This document shows, in pieces, positions 25,620-35,180 of a DNA stretch of 64,000 nt. The first letter of the stretch is position 1; every line of letters begins with the position of its first letter. The notes below the pieces were generated by a model, which saw nothing but the letters and a program-made list of their open reading frames with translations, ran no database searches and was not told the origin of the DNA. The stretch is from the NCBI RefSeq assembly GCF_030605225.1, contig NZ_JAUWAV010000008.1, positions 1 through 64,000 on the forward strand, in the 5' to 3' direction. Position numbers and translations under genes: made by a program. The stretch is from Geoalkalibacter sp. (GTDB lineage: Bacteria; Desulfobacterota; Desulfuromonadia; Desulfuromonadales; Geoalkalibacteraceae).

Positions 25620-27965
25620 ATGAGCAGGCAAGGAAGCAACTGCCCGGAGTTGGCCGCCGACAAACTCAACCGTGCGCTGCGCACTCTGAGCGCGGCGACG
25701 GCCAGCATCATCCACGGCGCCACGGAAGAGCAACTGGTCGACCAGGTGGCGCGTATCCTGGTGGAGATCGGCGGCTACCGTCTGGCCTGGATCGGTCTGG
25801 TGCGGCCGGGCGACGACGCCTTGCTGGTGCAAAAGGGCCTGTTTTTCGAGGGCCACCATCCCCGGGACGGGGTGCGCACCGATGTGCGGATGGACGGCTC
25901 GGGCAGTGCCTGCGAGATGATCAGCCGCGCCGTGCGCCTGGGGCGCTTCGCCCTGGTGCGGCGCGGTGGCCCGGATCGCTGGTCCCAGGCGTGCCGGCAG
26001 TTGACCCGTCTGCCGCACTACGGCGCGGCCCTGGCCTTGCCCCTGCGGCACGGCGCGGTGATTTTCGGCGCCCTGGCGCTTTACGCGCGAGACGTCGATG
26101 CCTTCGACGAGGACGAAATCCAGCTGCTCTCGGATCTGGCCGGACATCTCGGCCACGCCATCGCGGCCTTGCGCGATGCCCGCCGGCGCAGCGAGGCGGA
26201 AAGCGCCCTGGCTGAGGAGCAGCGGTTTTTGCAATCGGTCATCGACGGGGTCGCCGAGCCGACCCTGGTGATCGGCGTGGACCATGAAATCCTGTTGATG
26301 AATCAGGCCTCCCGGGTGTATCTGGCCAAGGGCGCGGCGGTGGCCAAAGGGGCCCGATGTCATGAAGTGATCTATCGCAGCGCAATGCCCTGCGGGAAAA
26401 ACGATCGCGTCTGTCCCCTGGAGGAAGTGCGGCACACCGGCAAAACCGCGCGCGTGGTGCAGCAGCATCTGCTGGCCGACGGCCGCAGCCGCACCTTTGA
26501 GCTCGAAGCCTCGCCGCTGTGGAATGCCGACGGATCGCTGCGCGGCATCGTGCAGACCGCCCGCGACATCAGCGAGCGGCTGGCCGTGGAGGCCAGCCTG
26601 CGCGAAAACCAGGATCGCCTCGACTATCTGGCCCATCACGATCCACTGACCAATCTGCCCAACCGCCTGCGCTTCAACTCGCGTCTGCAACAGGCCATGG
26701 CCCGGGCGCGGGATGATCGCCAGCAGGTGGCCTTGCTGTTTCTCGATCTGGATCGCTTCAAGAACATCAACGATTCCCTGGGCCATGAGTTCGGCGATCA
26801 GGTGCTGCTTGAGGTTGCGGGGCGTCTGCGTAAATGTCTGCGCGGCGGCGATACGGTGGCCCGCCTGGGCGGCGATGAGTTCGTGGTGATTCTGGAGGGG
26901 ATCGAGGATCTCAAGGGCGTGGCCCTGGTGGCGCGCAACATTCTGCGCACCTTGGGCAAGGCGTTTCGCGTCGGGCAGCACGAGCTGTTCGTCACCACCA
27001 GCATCGGCATCAGCCTATTCCCCAGCGATGCGCAAAACCTTGAGAGCCTGATGCGCTTTGCCGACGTGGCCATGTATCGCGCCAAGGAGGAGGGACGCAA
27101 TAATTATCAGTTCTATCGCCCCGAGATGAACGTGCGCACCCAGGAAATGCTGGTTCTGGAAAGCAACCTGCGGCGCGCCATGGCGGAAAAGCAGCTGCGC
27201 GTGTACTATCAGCCGCAATTTGATCTGCGCACGCGCCGAATGATCGGGCTCGAGGCGCTGCTGCGCTGGGAGCATCCCGTGCAGGGGATGATTTCGCCGG
27301 CGGATTTCATTCCTCTGGCCGAGGAAACCGGCCTGATCGTGCCCCTGGGGCAATGGGTGCTGCAAAGCGCCTGTGCCCAGGCCAAGGAGTGGCAGCAACA
27401 GGGCTATCTGCCGGTGCGCATGGCGGTCAACATCTCGGCGCGCGAATTCCGCCAGCCCGATTTCGTCGACAATCTCGATGCGATTCTCGCCGAGACGGGC
27501 CTCGATCCTCACTGGCTGGAGCTCGAAATCACCGAGAGCATCGCCATGCAGAACTTCGAGGAAACCATCCTCACCCTCACCGACCTCAAGATTCGCGGGG
27601 TGCACCTGGCCATCGACGATTTCGGCACCGGCTACTCGTCCCTGAATTATCTCAAGCGCTTTCCCATCAGCAAGCTCAAGATCGACCAGTCCTTCGTGCG
27701 TGACATCAATCGCGACAGCAACGATGAAGCCATCGCCACTTCCATCATCGCCCTGGGGCGCAGCATGAACATGCAGGTGATCGCCGAGGGGGTGGAAAGC
27801 GAGGATCAGGCCGAACTGCTGCTCAGCAAGGGTTGTCATCAGGCGCAGGGCTATCTGTTCTCGGCGGCGGTGCCGGCGGCGCGCATCGAACCCTATCTGC
27901 TGCGCCACCAACCGGGCACGGGCAGTCGCGCCGCGGTCATCCAGCTGCCGCGCGCGCAGCTCTGA
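25620..27965 (+). CDS. GAF-PAS-GGDEF-EAL cyclic-di-GMP turnover protein
   Basis: A 781-residue soluble signalling protein. Domains in order are GAF (about 20-185), PAS (about 205-330), GGDEF (about 350-505; intact LGGDEFVVIL) and EAL (about 525-770; LEALLRW, NISAREF, EITES, DDFGTGYSSL, KIDQSFV, EGVES all present). Both synthesis and breakdown of cyclic di-GMP are therefore possible from motifs alone. The PAS domain has cysteines in CHEVIYRSAMPC and CPLEEV, a pattern seen in PAS domains of iron-reducing deltaproteobacteria. No transmembrane segment is present, so the signal is likely cytoplasmic. Confidence 0.93.
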   Translation: MSRQGSNCPELAADKLNRALRTLSAATASIIHGATEEQLVDQVARILVEIGGYRLAWIGLVRPGDDALLVQKGLFFEGHHPRDGVRTDVRMDGSGSACEMISRAVRLGRFALVRRGGPDRWSQACRQLTRLPHYGAALALPLRHGAVIFGALALYARDVDAFDEDEIQLLSDLAGHLGHAIAALRDARRRSEAESALAEEQRFLQSVIDGVAEPTLVIGVDHEILLMNQASRVYLAKGAAVAKGARCHEVIYRSAMPCGKNDRVCPLEEVRHTGKTARVVQQHLLADGRSRTFELEASPLWNADGSLRGIVQTARDISERLAVEASLRENQDRLDYLAHHDPLTNLPNRLRFNSRLQQAMARARDDRQQVALLFLDLDRFKNINDSLGHEFGDQVLLEVAGRLRKCLRGGDTVARLGGDEFVVILEGIEDLKGVALVARNILRTLGKAFRVGQHELFVTTSIGISLFPSDAQNLESLMRFADVAMYRAKEEGRNNYQFYRPEMNVRTQEMLVLESNLRRAMAEKQLRVYYQPQFDLRTRRMIGLEALLRWEHPVQGMISPADFIPLAEETGLIVPLGQWVLQSACAQAKEWQQQGYLPVRMAVNISAREFRQPDFVDNLDAILAETGLDPHWLELEITESIAMQNFEETILTLTDLKIRGVHLAIDDFGTGYSSLNYLKRFPISKLKIDQSFVRDINRDSNDEAIATSIIALGRSMNMQVIAEGVESEDQAELLLSKGCHQAQGYLFSAAVPAARIEPYLLRHQPGTGSRAAVIQLPRAQL

Positions 27966-27987
27966 GGCGTTTAGTGCCCCGTGCGGC

Positions 27988-29118
27988 TCAGCGCGGCTCC
28001 TCGGCGTAGCCGGTCAGCTCCACGTAGCCGCGCCCGCTCAGCGGCCGCCCGGCGCGGCTTCCCGTCACGCCCACCGCCCCTTCCCAGTAGCGGATGCTCA
28101 CCGCGAGTTCCTGGTCGGCGAGCAGGGGCGTCACCCGTAAATCCAGATCCTCCCGGGGCACCCGCAGTCGCCAGCGCGCCGGATAGATGCCGCCGCGCGG
28201 GCTACGCCAGTGTTCGAGAACCTCCAGTTCCACCTCCTCGTCCCGCAGCAATCGACTTTGTCCGTCGGCCTCCACCAAGATCCCCTTGCTCGCCGGATCG
28301 CGGCCGCCGTTTTTGAGGCGCAGCTGGTAGAACATCAGCTCGCGCCCGTCGTCGAGCTGCAAGGCGAACCAGTCCCAGCCCTGCTGATCCGGGGCGAGGG
28401 CGCTGGTGCTCCACTCGCGGTCGAGCCAGGAGTCGCCGCGCACGGTGAAGCCCTGGGCGCCGATGCGCAGTCGGCCCGAGGTGGGCAGGCGGGTGAAGGA
28501 ATAATAATAGGAGGCGTTGCCGACCGCGGCGCTTTTGCGGCTCAGGCCCGCCTCGCCCTGCAGGACCAGGGGTTTGCCTTCATCGAGGCGCAGATCGAGG
28601 GCGACCTCGGCGCCCGCGGCTTGCAGGCGCAGGGGAAAGGTCTGGGCCGGGCCGCTTGCCTGCCAGTCCTCGAGCCACACGCGAAAGGGCGCGGCCTGGG
28701 CGCCCGCCAACTCCAGCGCGGCGCGGCTGAAGCGTTCCTCGGCGAAAAAACGGCCGCCGTCGAGATCGCTCAGGGCGAAGTGCCCCATGTAGAGCTGGTC
28801 GGCGCCCCAGGCCGAGGCGCGCGGCACGGGGCTGGGACTCAGGGCGATGCGGAAGAAGGTGAGCTGATAGCCGAAGCGCCGCCCCGCTTCATCCTTCAGG
28901 TTGCCGGTGAAATACCACCATTCGGTCTTGAACTCGGGATGCGGGCCGTGGTCGTCGGGAAAGACGAAGGGCCGCGGCGCCAGGGCGCGGGCATAGCCTT
29001 CGTCCTCCGCGGCGCCGAGGGTGTCGGCGAGGCTCAGGCGCCGCCCGGTCTCGGGCTCGGGCGACGCGGGATCGCAGGCGCACAGGAACATGATGAGGAT
29101 GAGGGTGAGCCAGGGCAT
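27988..29118 (-). CDS. AttH/CrtC-like lipocalin-fold lipoprotein
   Basis: A 376-residue protein with an N-terminal lipoprotein signal (MPWLTLILIMFLCAC; probable lipobox LCAC). The mature part has the family stretches FPDDHGPHPEFKTEWWYFTG, GYQLTFFR, DSWLDREWSTS and GWDWFALQLDDG. AttH is the secreted partner of the AttEFG ABC transporter in Agrobacterium; the fold is shared with carotenoid 1,2-hydratase CrtC, but nothing here points to carotenoids. The ATG at 29118 is preferred because GGGAGGA lies at a usable distance; an ATG at 29124 directly abuts that element. Start and stop overlap with the permease gene. Confidence 0.88.
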   Translation of the reverse strand: MPWLTLILIMFLCACDPASPEPETGRRLSLADTLGAAEDEGYARALAPRPFVFPDDHGPHPEFKTEWWYFTGNLKDEAGRRFGYQLTFFRIALSPSPVPRASAWGADQLYMGHFALSDLDGGRFFAEERFSRAALELAGAQAAPFRVWLEDWQASGPAQTFPLRLQAAGAEVALDLRLDEGKPLVLQGEAGLSRKSAAVGNASYYYSFTRLPTSGRLRIGAQGFTVRGDSWLDREWSTSALAPDQQGWDWFALQLDDGRELMFYQLRLKNGGRDPASKGILVEADGQSRLLRDEEVELEVLEHWRSPRGGIYPARWRLRVPREDLDLRVTPLLADQELAVSIRYWEGAVGVTGSRAGRPLSGRGYVELTGYAEEPR

Positions 29119-29120
29119 GC

Positions 29121-31664
29121 TCATTCCTCCCGCAGGGCCAGGGCCGGCGAGGTGCGCGCCATGCGCCAGGCCGGATAGAGCCCCGCCAGCAGCGCCGCGC
29201 CCAGGGCCAGCAGCAGCGCCTGTCCCAGGACATCCGGCGCCGGCAGCGTTTCCATGGTCCAGCCGAAGGAGCGCCGGTTGATGACGTGGATGAGCGCCAA
29301 GGCCTGAGCGATGCCCAGGGGCAGGGCGAGCAGCCCGGCGCACAGGCCCAGAAGGCCGGTTTCGGCGCTCACCAGGCACCAGAGCCGGCGCGGCGTGAGG
29401 CCGTTGACGCGCAGCACCGCCAGTTCGCGGGAGCGCTCGATCTGCATGGCCATCAGTGCGTTGAGAATGCCGACGAAGGCCACCAGCACGGCGAGCAGGC
29501 GCAGCACCGCGGTGATGGCGAAGGTGCGGTCGAAAGTCGCCATGGACGCCTCGCGCAGGGCGCGGTTGGAGTAGATGACCAGCGGCCCTCGCTCACCGGC
29601 CAGGGTGCGCAGTTCTTCCGCCAGTTGATCGGCATCCTGCCCCGGGTCGAGGTACAGGCCGAGAGCGTCGACGCCCTCGGCGTCCCAGTAGCGCGCGAAA
29701 ATCGCGCGGCTCAGGGTGACGCGCCCCTGGTCCGAGCCGTAGTCGCGATGGATGCCGAGGATGCGGAAGTCGACGGGTCCGCGATCGGTGCGCAGTTCGA
29801 GGGCATCGCCGACCCTGAGGTCGCGGTGGTAGGCGAAGGGCTCCGAAACGATGACCACCGGCTCCTGGTCGAAGCGCCGCCAGATCTCGCGGGGGTCGCC
29901 GCTTGCGAAGCGATAGCCCGGCTGGGCGCGCGGCGGAATGTCCACGGCGAAGAGCTCCGTGACCCCGGACGGCTCTTCCAGCAGCAGATGCCGGGCGCGG
30001 GTGGCGAAAGCCACCCCGGGAACCCGCGTCAGCTCCTCCGCCAGCTCGGGATCGAGGGGCGCGCGGCCGGCTTCGAAGCCCGCGCTCGGGGTGCTGATGT
30101 AGATGTCGGCGCGCAGGTAGGATTCCAGCCATTGGACGACGCTCAGGCGAAAACTGCCGATCATCAGGCCGACGCCGATGGTCGCCGCCACCGCCACCAC
30201 CAGGGCCGCCGTCGCCACGCCGCCGCGACTCAAGGTCGCGGCCAGGTCGCGCGCCGCCATTCGGCCGAGGAGTCCTCCCGCCAGTCCCAGCGGCGTCTGC
30301 AGCAGGCGCAGCAGCAGCAAAAGCAGGCCCGGCACGGCCAGGGCGTAGCCCAGGATCACCGCGAACAGTGCGAGAAAGCTCAAGACCAGGCTCTTTCCCG
30401 GCAACATCAGGAGCAGCCCGCCCAGGGCGGCGAGCAGCAGGCCGGCCAGGGCGACCCAGGGGGCGAGGCGGCGCCGGCGGCTTTCCAGGACCGAGCGGGT
30501 CAGGGCCAGGCGCGGCGCCGCGCGGGTGGCTTCCCAGGCCGGTATCAGGGCGGCGCCCAGGGTCGCCCCCAGACCCAGGGCGATGCCCTTGAAGAGGGAC
30601 CAGGGGCTCAATTCCAACTGCTCGACGTTGAGCACGAAATACAGGTCGTTGATGGTGCGCGTCACCATGCGCAGCAGGCCTTGCCCAAGGCCCACACCCA
30701 GCAGCAGGCCGCAGAGGGTGCCGGCCAGGCCGATGAGCAGGGCTTCGCCGAGAATCAGGCGAAAGATCTGGGGGCGACTCACTCCCAGGGTGCGCAGAAT
30801 GCCGAGCAGGGGACGGCGCTGCAGGACCAAGAAAGTCAGGGTGTTGTAGATGAGAAACATGCCCACCACCAGGGCGAGCAGGCTCAGGGCGTTGAGATTG
30901 AGCTGAAAGGCGCGGGTCATCCGCGCCATCGCCTCCAGGCGCGTCGAGGCCGGGATGATCTCCGCTCCGGCGGGCAACAGGGGGCGCAGGGCGGCAAGGC
31001 GCGCCTCGCCCTGCGCCCCTTCGGGAAGGATCAGCTCGATGCGCGAGAGGCGCCCGAGGTGATCGAGGGTTTCCTGGGCGGTGGCGATATCGACGACGAT
31101 GAGATGATCGAGGCCTTGGGCGCTCAGCTCATCGGGCGCGGCGAGGGTGCCCACCAGGGTCAGGAACCGAGAGCGGCCGCCCGCTTCCACCACAAACCTC
31201 TCGCCCACCCTGAGGTCCAGGCGCCGGGCGAGGCGTTCGAGGAGCAGGGCGCTGCCCGGTTCGACGAGCAGGCGGGTGATCTGGTTTTTCCCGTCGAGGC
31301 TCGGGGTGTAGCTGCGAAAGGGTCGCTCGGCGAGGGGATCGACGCCGAAAATGCGCAGCGTTCGGCCCGGCGCGGCGGGCAGGGCGGCGTAGCCCTCGAC
31401 CACCGGCGCGAGATCGCGCAGCCCGGCCTCGACGCGCAACCGCGCATAGGTTTGTTCGTCGAGTCCCTGCGGGCCGCCGATGATCTGGTGGCTGGCCCGG
31501 CCGCTCAGGGTCTCGGCCGAGAGGCGAAAGGCGCGCGCCGCGCTGCTGTTGGCCAGGTCGATGCCGATCACCACCGCCACGCCCAGGGCCACGCCGATCA
31601 CGGCAAAGAGCAGTTGCAGGGGATGGCGGCGCAAAAAGCGCAGCAGGGCGCGGGAAAGGATCAT
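29121..31664 (-). CDS. FtsX/MacB-type ABC transporter permease (fused, AttFG-like)
   Basis: An 847-residue inner-membrane protein. It has an N-terminal TM ([21 protein letters not shown]), a large periplasmic domain, a three-TM FtsX block (about 260-400), further TMs and a second FtsX block at the C-terminus (about 710-840). This double arrangement corresponds to two permeases fused in one chain. The start overlaps the ATPase gene by 4 nt and the stop overlaps the AttH start region. Such transporters move lipids or lipoproteins or transmit mechanical work; the cargo is unknown. Confidence 0.88.
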   Translation of the reverse strand: MILSRALLRFLRRHPLQLLFAVIGVALGVAVVIGIDLANSSAARAFRLSAETLSGRASHQIIGGPQGLDEQTYARLRVEAGLRDLAPVVEGYAALPAAPGRTLRIFGVDPLAERPFRSYTPSLDGKNQITRLLVEPGSALLLERLARRLDLRVGERFVVEAGGRSRFLTLVGTLAAPDELSAQGLDHLIVVDIATAQETLDHLGRLSRIELILPEGAQGEARLAALRPLLPAGAEIIPASTRLEAMARMTRAFQLNLNALSLLALVVGMFLIYNTLTFLVLQRRPLLGILRTLGVSRPQIFRLILGEALLIGLAGTLCGLLLGVGLGQGLLRMVTRTINDLYFVLNVEQLELSPWSLFKGIALGLGATLGAALIPAWEATRAAPRLALTRSVLESRRRRLAPWVALAGLLLAALGGLLLMLPGKSLVLSFLALFAVILGYALAVPGLLLLLLRLLQTPLGLAGGLLGRMAARDLAATLSRGGVATAALVVAVAATIGVGLMIGSFRLSVVQWLESYLRADIYISTPSAGFEAGRAPLDPELAEELTRVPGVAFATRARHLLLEEPSGVTELFAVDIPPRAQPGYRFASGDPREIWRRFDQEPVVIVSEPFAYHRDLRVGDALELRTDRGPVDFRILGIHRDYGSDQGRVTLSRAIFARYWDAEGVDALGLYLDPGQDADQLAEELRTLAGERGPLVIYSNRALREASMATFDRTFAITAVLRLLAVLVAFVGILNALMAMQIERSRELAVLRVNGLTPRRLWCLVSAETGLLGLCAGLLALPLGIAQALALIHVINRRSFGWTMETLPAPDVLGQALLLALGAALLAGLYPAWRMARTSPALALREE

Positions 31665-32368
31665 GCCGCCGACTCCACGAGGCGCCCCGCGCGGATGCTG
31701 AGGATGCGATCGGCGCGCGCCGCCACCTCGGCGCTGTGGGTGACCATGAGCAGGGTGCCGCCGTGCTCGCGCACCAGGGCGTCGAGCAGATCCAGGGCCG
31801 CCCGGCCGGTTTCGGCGTCGAGGTTGCCGGTGGGTTCGTCGGCGAGCAGCAGGGCGGGGCGGTGAATCAGCGCCCGGGCGATGGCGACGCGTTGCTGCTC
31901 GCCCCCGGAGAGCCGGTCGGGAAAGGCCGCGGCGCGCTCGCGCAGGCCCACGGCGCCGAGCAACTCGTCGGCGCGCTGCTGCTCCGCCTTGCCGATGCGG
32001 CCTTGCAGTTCCAGGGGCAGAAGCAGGTTTTCCAGCACCGTCAGGGTGGGGATCAGATTGAAGAACTGAAAGACAAAGCCCAGGTGGCGGCGGCGAAACA
32101 GGGTCCGTTCATGCTCGCCGAGGCGGTTGAGCACCGTGCCGTCGATGATGACCTCGCCGCGGTCAGGCTGGTCGATGCCGCTGATGAGGTTGAGCAGGGT
32201 CGATTTGCCCGAGCCGCTGCGCCCGAGCAGGGCGATGCGCTCGCCTCTTTTGATGTCGGCCTCGATGCCCGCGAAAATCGTACGGGTGCTCTCGCCTTCG
32301 CGATAGCTCTTGGTCAAATCACGCAGTTGCAGCAAAGGGACGGGCAGGGTCGGGGAGGCAGGGACCAT
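31661..32368 (-). CDS. LolD/MacB-type ABC transporter ATPase (AttE-like)
   Basis: A 235-residue ATPase with Walker [11 protein letters not shown]-loop FVFQFFN, signature [14 protein letters not shown], Walker [13 protein letters not shown] and H-loop MVTHS. It is the first gene of the ATPase-permease-AttH cluster on the minus strand. Family resemblance is to LolD and YbbA, which power lipoprotein or other envelope export. Confidence 0.92.
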   Translation of the reverse strand: MVPASPTLPVPLLQLRDLTKSYREGESTRTIFAGIEADIKRGERIALLGRSGSGKSTLLNLISGIDQPDRGEVIIDGTVLNRLGEHERTLFRRRHLGFVFQFFNLIPTLTVLENLLLPLELQGRIGKAEQQRADELLGAVGLRERAAAFPDRLSGGEQQRVAIARALIHRPALLLADEPTGNLDAETGRAALDLLDALVREHGGTLLMVTHSAEVAARADRILSIRAGRLVESAA

Positions 32369-32439
32369 GGCGTATTCCCAAGACTAAGGGTGACGGAATC
32401 AGTGTAGCAGACTCCCGCGCCTCGTGACGGGTCGAGCCA

Positions 32440-32467
32440 TTGACAGTTCGGGGGATCGGCCTATAGT
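32440..32467 (+). promoter_or_regulatory. Near-consensus sigma70 promoter
   Basis: TTGACA (32440-32445), 16-nt spacer, TATAGT (32462-32467), 45 bp upstream of the PP2C response-regulator gene. It lies in the divergent gap after the AttE-like ATPase start. Confidence 0.75.
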
Positions 32468-32512
32468 AGGGAAGTGCCGACGGCTTGTATCCCAGGTTGC
32501 GCGAGGTGGGTC

Positions 32513-33700
32513 ATGCCCGAAAAAATTCTCATCGCCCAGGCTCCCGGCGAAGAACGCCGCAGGCTCCAGGCGCTGATCCGCGGCCAGGGCTATTTCGCGG
32601 TGACCGCCTCAAATGTCGAGGAGGCGCTGCGTCTGCTCGCGGAACATCCCGCGCTGCTGCTCTTCGACACGGAGTTGGGTGGCGTCGGCGGAGAGATCCC
32701 TTGGACGGAGTTGGAGGCCGGCTGTCGCCGCCAGGATACGGACTGTCTGGCGCTGCTCGCGCCGGGCCGCTCGGCGGCGGCCCTGCGCGAACTCGCCCCC
32801 TGGTTGGCCGGAACTCTGGCGCGGCCCGTCGATGCGGCGGATCTGGGGGCGCGCCTCAAGGACGTGCTGACCATCCGGCGCCTCGGCCATGAGCTGTCCC
32901 TGGCCCATCAGATGCTCAACAAGACGCGGCGCGAATTCGCCGAGAGCCTGCGCGCCGCCGCGCAGATCCAGAAAAATCTGCTGCCCCGCCAGTTGCCGCG
33001 CGTCGAAAGCCTCCAGTTCGCCTATCGTTTCATGCCCTGCGCGGCCATCGGCGGCGATCTGTTCAATGTGCTGCGCCTGGATGAGGACACGGTGCTGGTC
33101 TATCTCTTCGACGTCAGCGGCCACGGCGTGTCCTCGGCCATGGTCGGGGTATCGGTGCACCAGAGCCTCTCGCCTCACAGCGGGCGCATCGTCAAGCAGC
33201 GCCTCGATCAGCCGCCCTATTATCGCATTCCCTCTCCGGCGCAGGTCATGGCGGCGCTGGAAGCCGAATTTCCCTTTGAACGTTTCGAGAAATTCTTCAC
33301 CATCGCCTATCTGCTCATCGACATCCACTGCGGTCGGGTGCGCTACTGCAACGCCGGGCATCCCCCGCCGATTCTGCTGCGGGCCGACGGACGCCTGGAC
33401 ACCCTGCAGGTCGGCGGCGGCCTCATCGGCCTGAGCGAGGTGGGGCCCTTCAGCGAGGGCGAGGTGCGGTTGAATCCGGGAGATCGTCTTTATCTGTATT
33501 CCGACGGCATCGTCGAGCATGGCGGCGACGGGCGCGAGATGTTCGGCGAGGAACGCCTGCTGCGCAAGCTGGGCGAGTTGCGGCGGCGCGATCTGGGCAC
33601 GGTGTGCGAAAAGATCATCGAGGCGCTGCTCGACTTCGGGCGGGGCGCGCCTCTCAAGGATGACGTGACCCTGCTCGGGGTCGAATACCGGGGGAATTGA
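32513..33700 (+). CDS. Response regulator with SpoIIE-type PP2C serine phosphatase domain
   Basis: A 395-residue signalling protein. Residues 1-115 form a receiver (phospho-acceptor Asp in LLLFDTEL); a helical linker (130-165) leads to a PPM/SpoIIE phosphatase (about 170-390) with GGDLFNV, DVSGHGVSSAM, CNAGHPPP, YSDGIVEH and DDVTLL, all metal ligands present. Such proteins act in partner-switching with anti-anti-sigma factors, or in signalling like HsbR/RsbU. No anti-sigma or STAS gene is adjacent. The ATG at 32513 follows GAGGTGGG; an in-frame GTG at 32474 would lie almost on the predicted transcription start and is rejected. Confidence 0.9.
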   Translation: MPEKILIAQAPGEERRRLQALIRGQGYFAVTASNVEEALRLLAEHPALLLFDTELGGVGGEIPWTELEAGCRRQDTDCLALLAPGRSAAALRELAPWLAGTLARPVDAADLGARLKDVLTIRRLGHELSLAHQMLNKTRREFAESLRAAAQIQKNLLPRQLPRVESLQFAYRFMPCAAIGGDLFNVLRLDEDTVLVYLFDVSGHGVSSAMVGVSVHQSLSPHSGRIVKQRLDQPPYYRIPSPAQVMAALEAEFPFERFEKFFTIAYLLIDIHCGRVRYCNAGHPPPILLRADGRLDTLQVGGGLIGLSEVGPFSEGEVRLNPGDRLYLYSDGIVEHGGDGREMFGEERLLRKLGELRRRDLGTVCEKIIEALLDFGRGAPLKDDVTLLGVEYRGN

Positions 33701-33703
33701 ACG

Positions 33704-33744
33704 AAAAAACCCGGGAGAGCCTCAGGGCCCCTCCCGGGTTTTTT
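33704..33744. terminator. Bidirectional intrinsic terminator
   Basis: AAAAAACCCGGGAG pairs perfectly with CTCCCGGGTTTTTT. It sits between the convergent PP2C gene (plus) and pal (minus) and has a T-run in both directions. Confidence 0.9.
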
Positions 33745-33761
33745 GCTGGGGGAAGAAAAGT

Positions 33762-34274
33762 TTAGCGCACGAATTCAGCGCGGCGGTTTTTCGCCCAGGC
33801 CGCTTCGTTGCTGGCCGGGTCGAGGGGGCGCTCTTCGCCGTAGCTGATGATGCGGGTGCGCTCGGCGGCAACGCCCAGGCTCACCAGGTAGTTCTGCGCG
33901 GCGCGGGCGCGGCGCTCGCCCAGGGCCAGGTTGTACTCGTCGGAACCACGCTCGTCGCAATGACCTTCGATGACGATGTTGACGCCGGGGTTGGCGAGCA
34001 GATACTGACCGGTGGCGGCCAGGATCTGGCGGGCTTCGGCGCTCAGGGTGTAGGAATCGAAGTCAAAGTGAATGCGCTCCATCTGGAAGGACACTTCGGC
34101 GGGAACGCGCGCGGCGTCGCGGGCTTCGCTGCCGGTGAAGGCGCTCGAGGCCGGAGCGCTTTCGACGGCGGCGGGCGCGGCGGCCTCCTGGTCGGGGCGG
34201 GGCTTCTTGGCGCAGGCGGGCAGGGAAACGATGGCGAACAGAATCAGGGCGACAGTGGCAAGCTTGCGGTACAT
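33762..34274 (-). CDS. pal: Peptidoglycan-associated lipoprotein Pal (OmpA family)
   Basis: A 170-residue outer-membrane lipoprotein linking the outer membrane to peptidoglycan. The type II signal ends in SLPAC, a low-complexity Ala/Pro linker follows, and the OmpA-like domain (about 65-170) has IHFDFDSYTLS, IVIEGHCDERGSDEYN and GERRARAAQNYL, with the peptidoglycan-binding Asp and Arg present. The start MYRKLATVAL gives a normal signal peptide. The tol genes usually found with pal are not in the window. Confidence 0.93.
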   Translation of the reverse strand: MYRKLATVALILFAIVSLPACAKKPRPDQEAAAPAAVESAPASSAFTGSEARDAARVPAEVSFQMERIHFDFDSYTLSAEARQILAATGQYLLANPGVNIVIEGHCDERGSDEYNLALGERRARAAQNYLVSLGVAAERTRIISYGEERPLDPASNEAAWAKNRRAEFVR

Positions 34275-34384
34275 GGGTTGAACCTTTCTCGATGGTGGAT
34301 GGTTGAAGAAAAACCTGCCGCACGGGGACATCCCGTCGCGCGCAGGCCCTTTGCAGGGGGATCTATGGAAAACTGCCGGGCAGT

Positions 34385-34711
34385 CTAGGCGGGGGGGACG
34401 AAGGGTTCGAAATAGACCTCGGGCCACGACAGGATGCGGCTCCAGGTCGGATTGTCCCGTTGGGGCAAGGGCGCAGGCGGCGTGTCGAGCGCGAGGCTCA
34501 GGGTGCAGTTGTCAAGGAGGGTGCGTTTGGTCTTGAACGGAAACGCCGGCGCCTTGACATCGCCGTCGGCGACATAGGCCGTTTTGGCGATGAAATGCTC
34601 GATGGGCTGGACGAAGGTTTCGTAGGAAACGCTTCCCAGGCGGATGGTCAGGAACACCCCGATGAGGGCGACGGCCAAGGTTTTGCAGAGAAAAGCCCGC
34701 AAAGGCTTCAT
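34385..34711 (-). CDS. Uncharacterised membrane-anchored protein
   Basis: A 108-residue protein with one N-terminal hydrophobic segment (about 8-28) that could be an uncleaved signal anchor, and a polar periplasmic remainder with two aromatic-rich stretches (YETFVQPIEHF, WPEVYFEPF). I recognise no family. It is 110 bp upstream of pal on the same strand and is preceded by a promoter-like region with a palindrome. Ribosome-site evidence is poor. Confidence 0.6.
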   Translation of the reverse strand: MKPLRAFLCKTLAVALIGVFLTIRLGSVSYETFVQPIEHFIAKTAYVADGDVKAPAFPFKTKRTLLDNCTLSLALDTPPAPLPQRDNPTWSRILSWPEVYFEPFVPPA

Positions 34712-34753
34712 GATGACAAAGGTACCGCCATAATAGAATGAAAAACGCCGCAC

Positions 34754-34784
34754 ATAATAAGGAAATCCCCCGGGGGATTGTCAA
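34754..34784 (-). promoter_or_regulatory. Promoter with palindromic spacer upstream of the 34385-34711 gene
   Basis: Minus strand TTGACA (34779-34784) and TTATTA/TATTAT (34754-34760) with 18-19 nt between them. The spacer contains a perfect 14-bp palindrome, ATCCCCCGGGGGAT (34765-34778), well placed to act as an operator. Confidence 0.45.
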
Positions 34785-34842
34785 TAGAAATTTTGCAGGG
34801 CCCTGACGAATTCCAGCGCCGGGTGCTCTGCCTGTTCTTTCA

Positions 34843-35079
34843 TCAGTGCTGCCCGCAACTGCCGCAGGTCGAGCGACGGCAATGCGGCTGGGCCACGGCT
34901 TCCCGGGTGTTTCCGCCGTGGGCGGCGAGGCTGGCCCGCGACACCCACCAGCAGCCCTCGATTTCGCGGCCTTCGAGCAGGCCGCGCTTGAGGTTCATGA
35001 GAATGTTGACGGTGGTGGTGCCAAGGGTCGCGGCGGCCTCTTCGAGGCTGACCAAATCCGGATCGATGGGGGTCTGCAT
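34843..35079 (-). CDS. Small MerR/excisionase-type helix-turn-helix protein with Cys-His tail
   Basis: A 78-residue protein. Residues 10-55 (LVSLEEAAATLGTTTVNIL, then GREIEGCWWVSRASLAAH) resemble the winged helix of MerR/excisionase helix-turn-helix proteins. The C-terminus carries HCRRSTCGSCGQH, with three Cys and two His that could bind a metal. No prophage or integrase gene is nearby. Function unknown. Confidence 0.65.
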   Translation of the reverse strand: MQTPIDPDLVSLEEAAATLGTTTVNILMNLKRGLLEGREIEGCWWVSRASLAAHGGNTREAVAQPHCRRSTCGSCGQH

Positions 35080-35180
35080 GGGGGGTCTCCTGGGTCGATG
35101 AGGGCTGCTGACCTCGGAGGTCTTTCAGATTTCGTGCCGAAAAGCCATGGGGCTCATGGCACAGATGAGTCTCGTGGGAC

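Noticed and set aside
27988-29118. Carotenoid 1,2-hydratase as functional call
   Set aside because: The fold is shared, but the lipoprotein signal and the AttEFG-type transporter genes fit AttH, and no carotenoid gene is near.
29286-31865. An 859-codon open frame antisense to the AttFG-like permease
   Set aside because: Mirror frame of a GC-rich gene with no recognisable domain.
34843-35079. Prophage excisionase
   Set aside because: No integrase, attachment repeat or phage gene in the neighbourhood.
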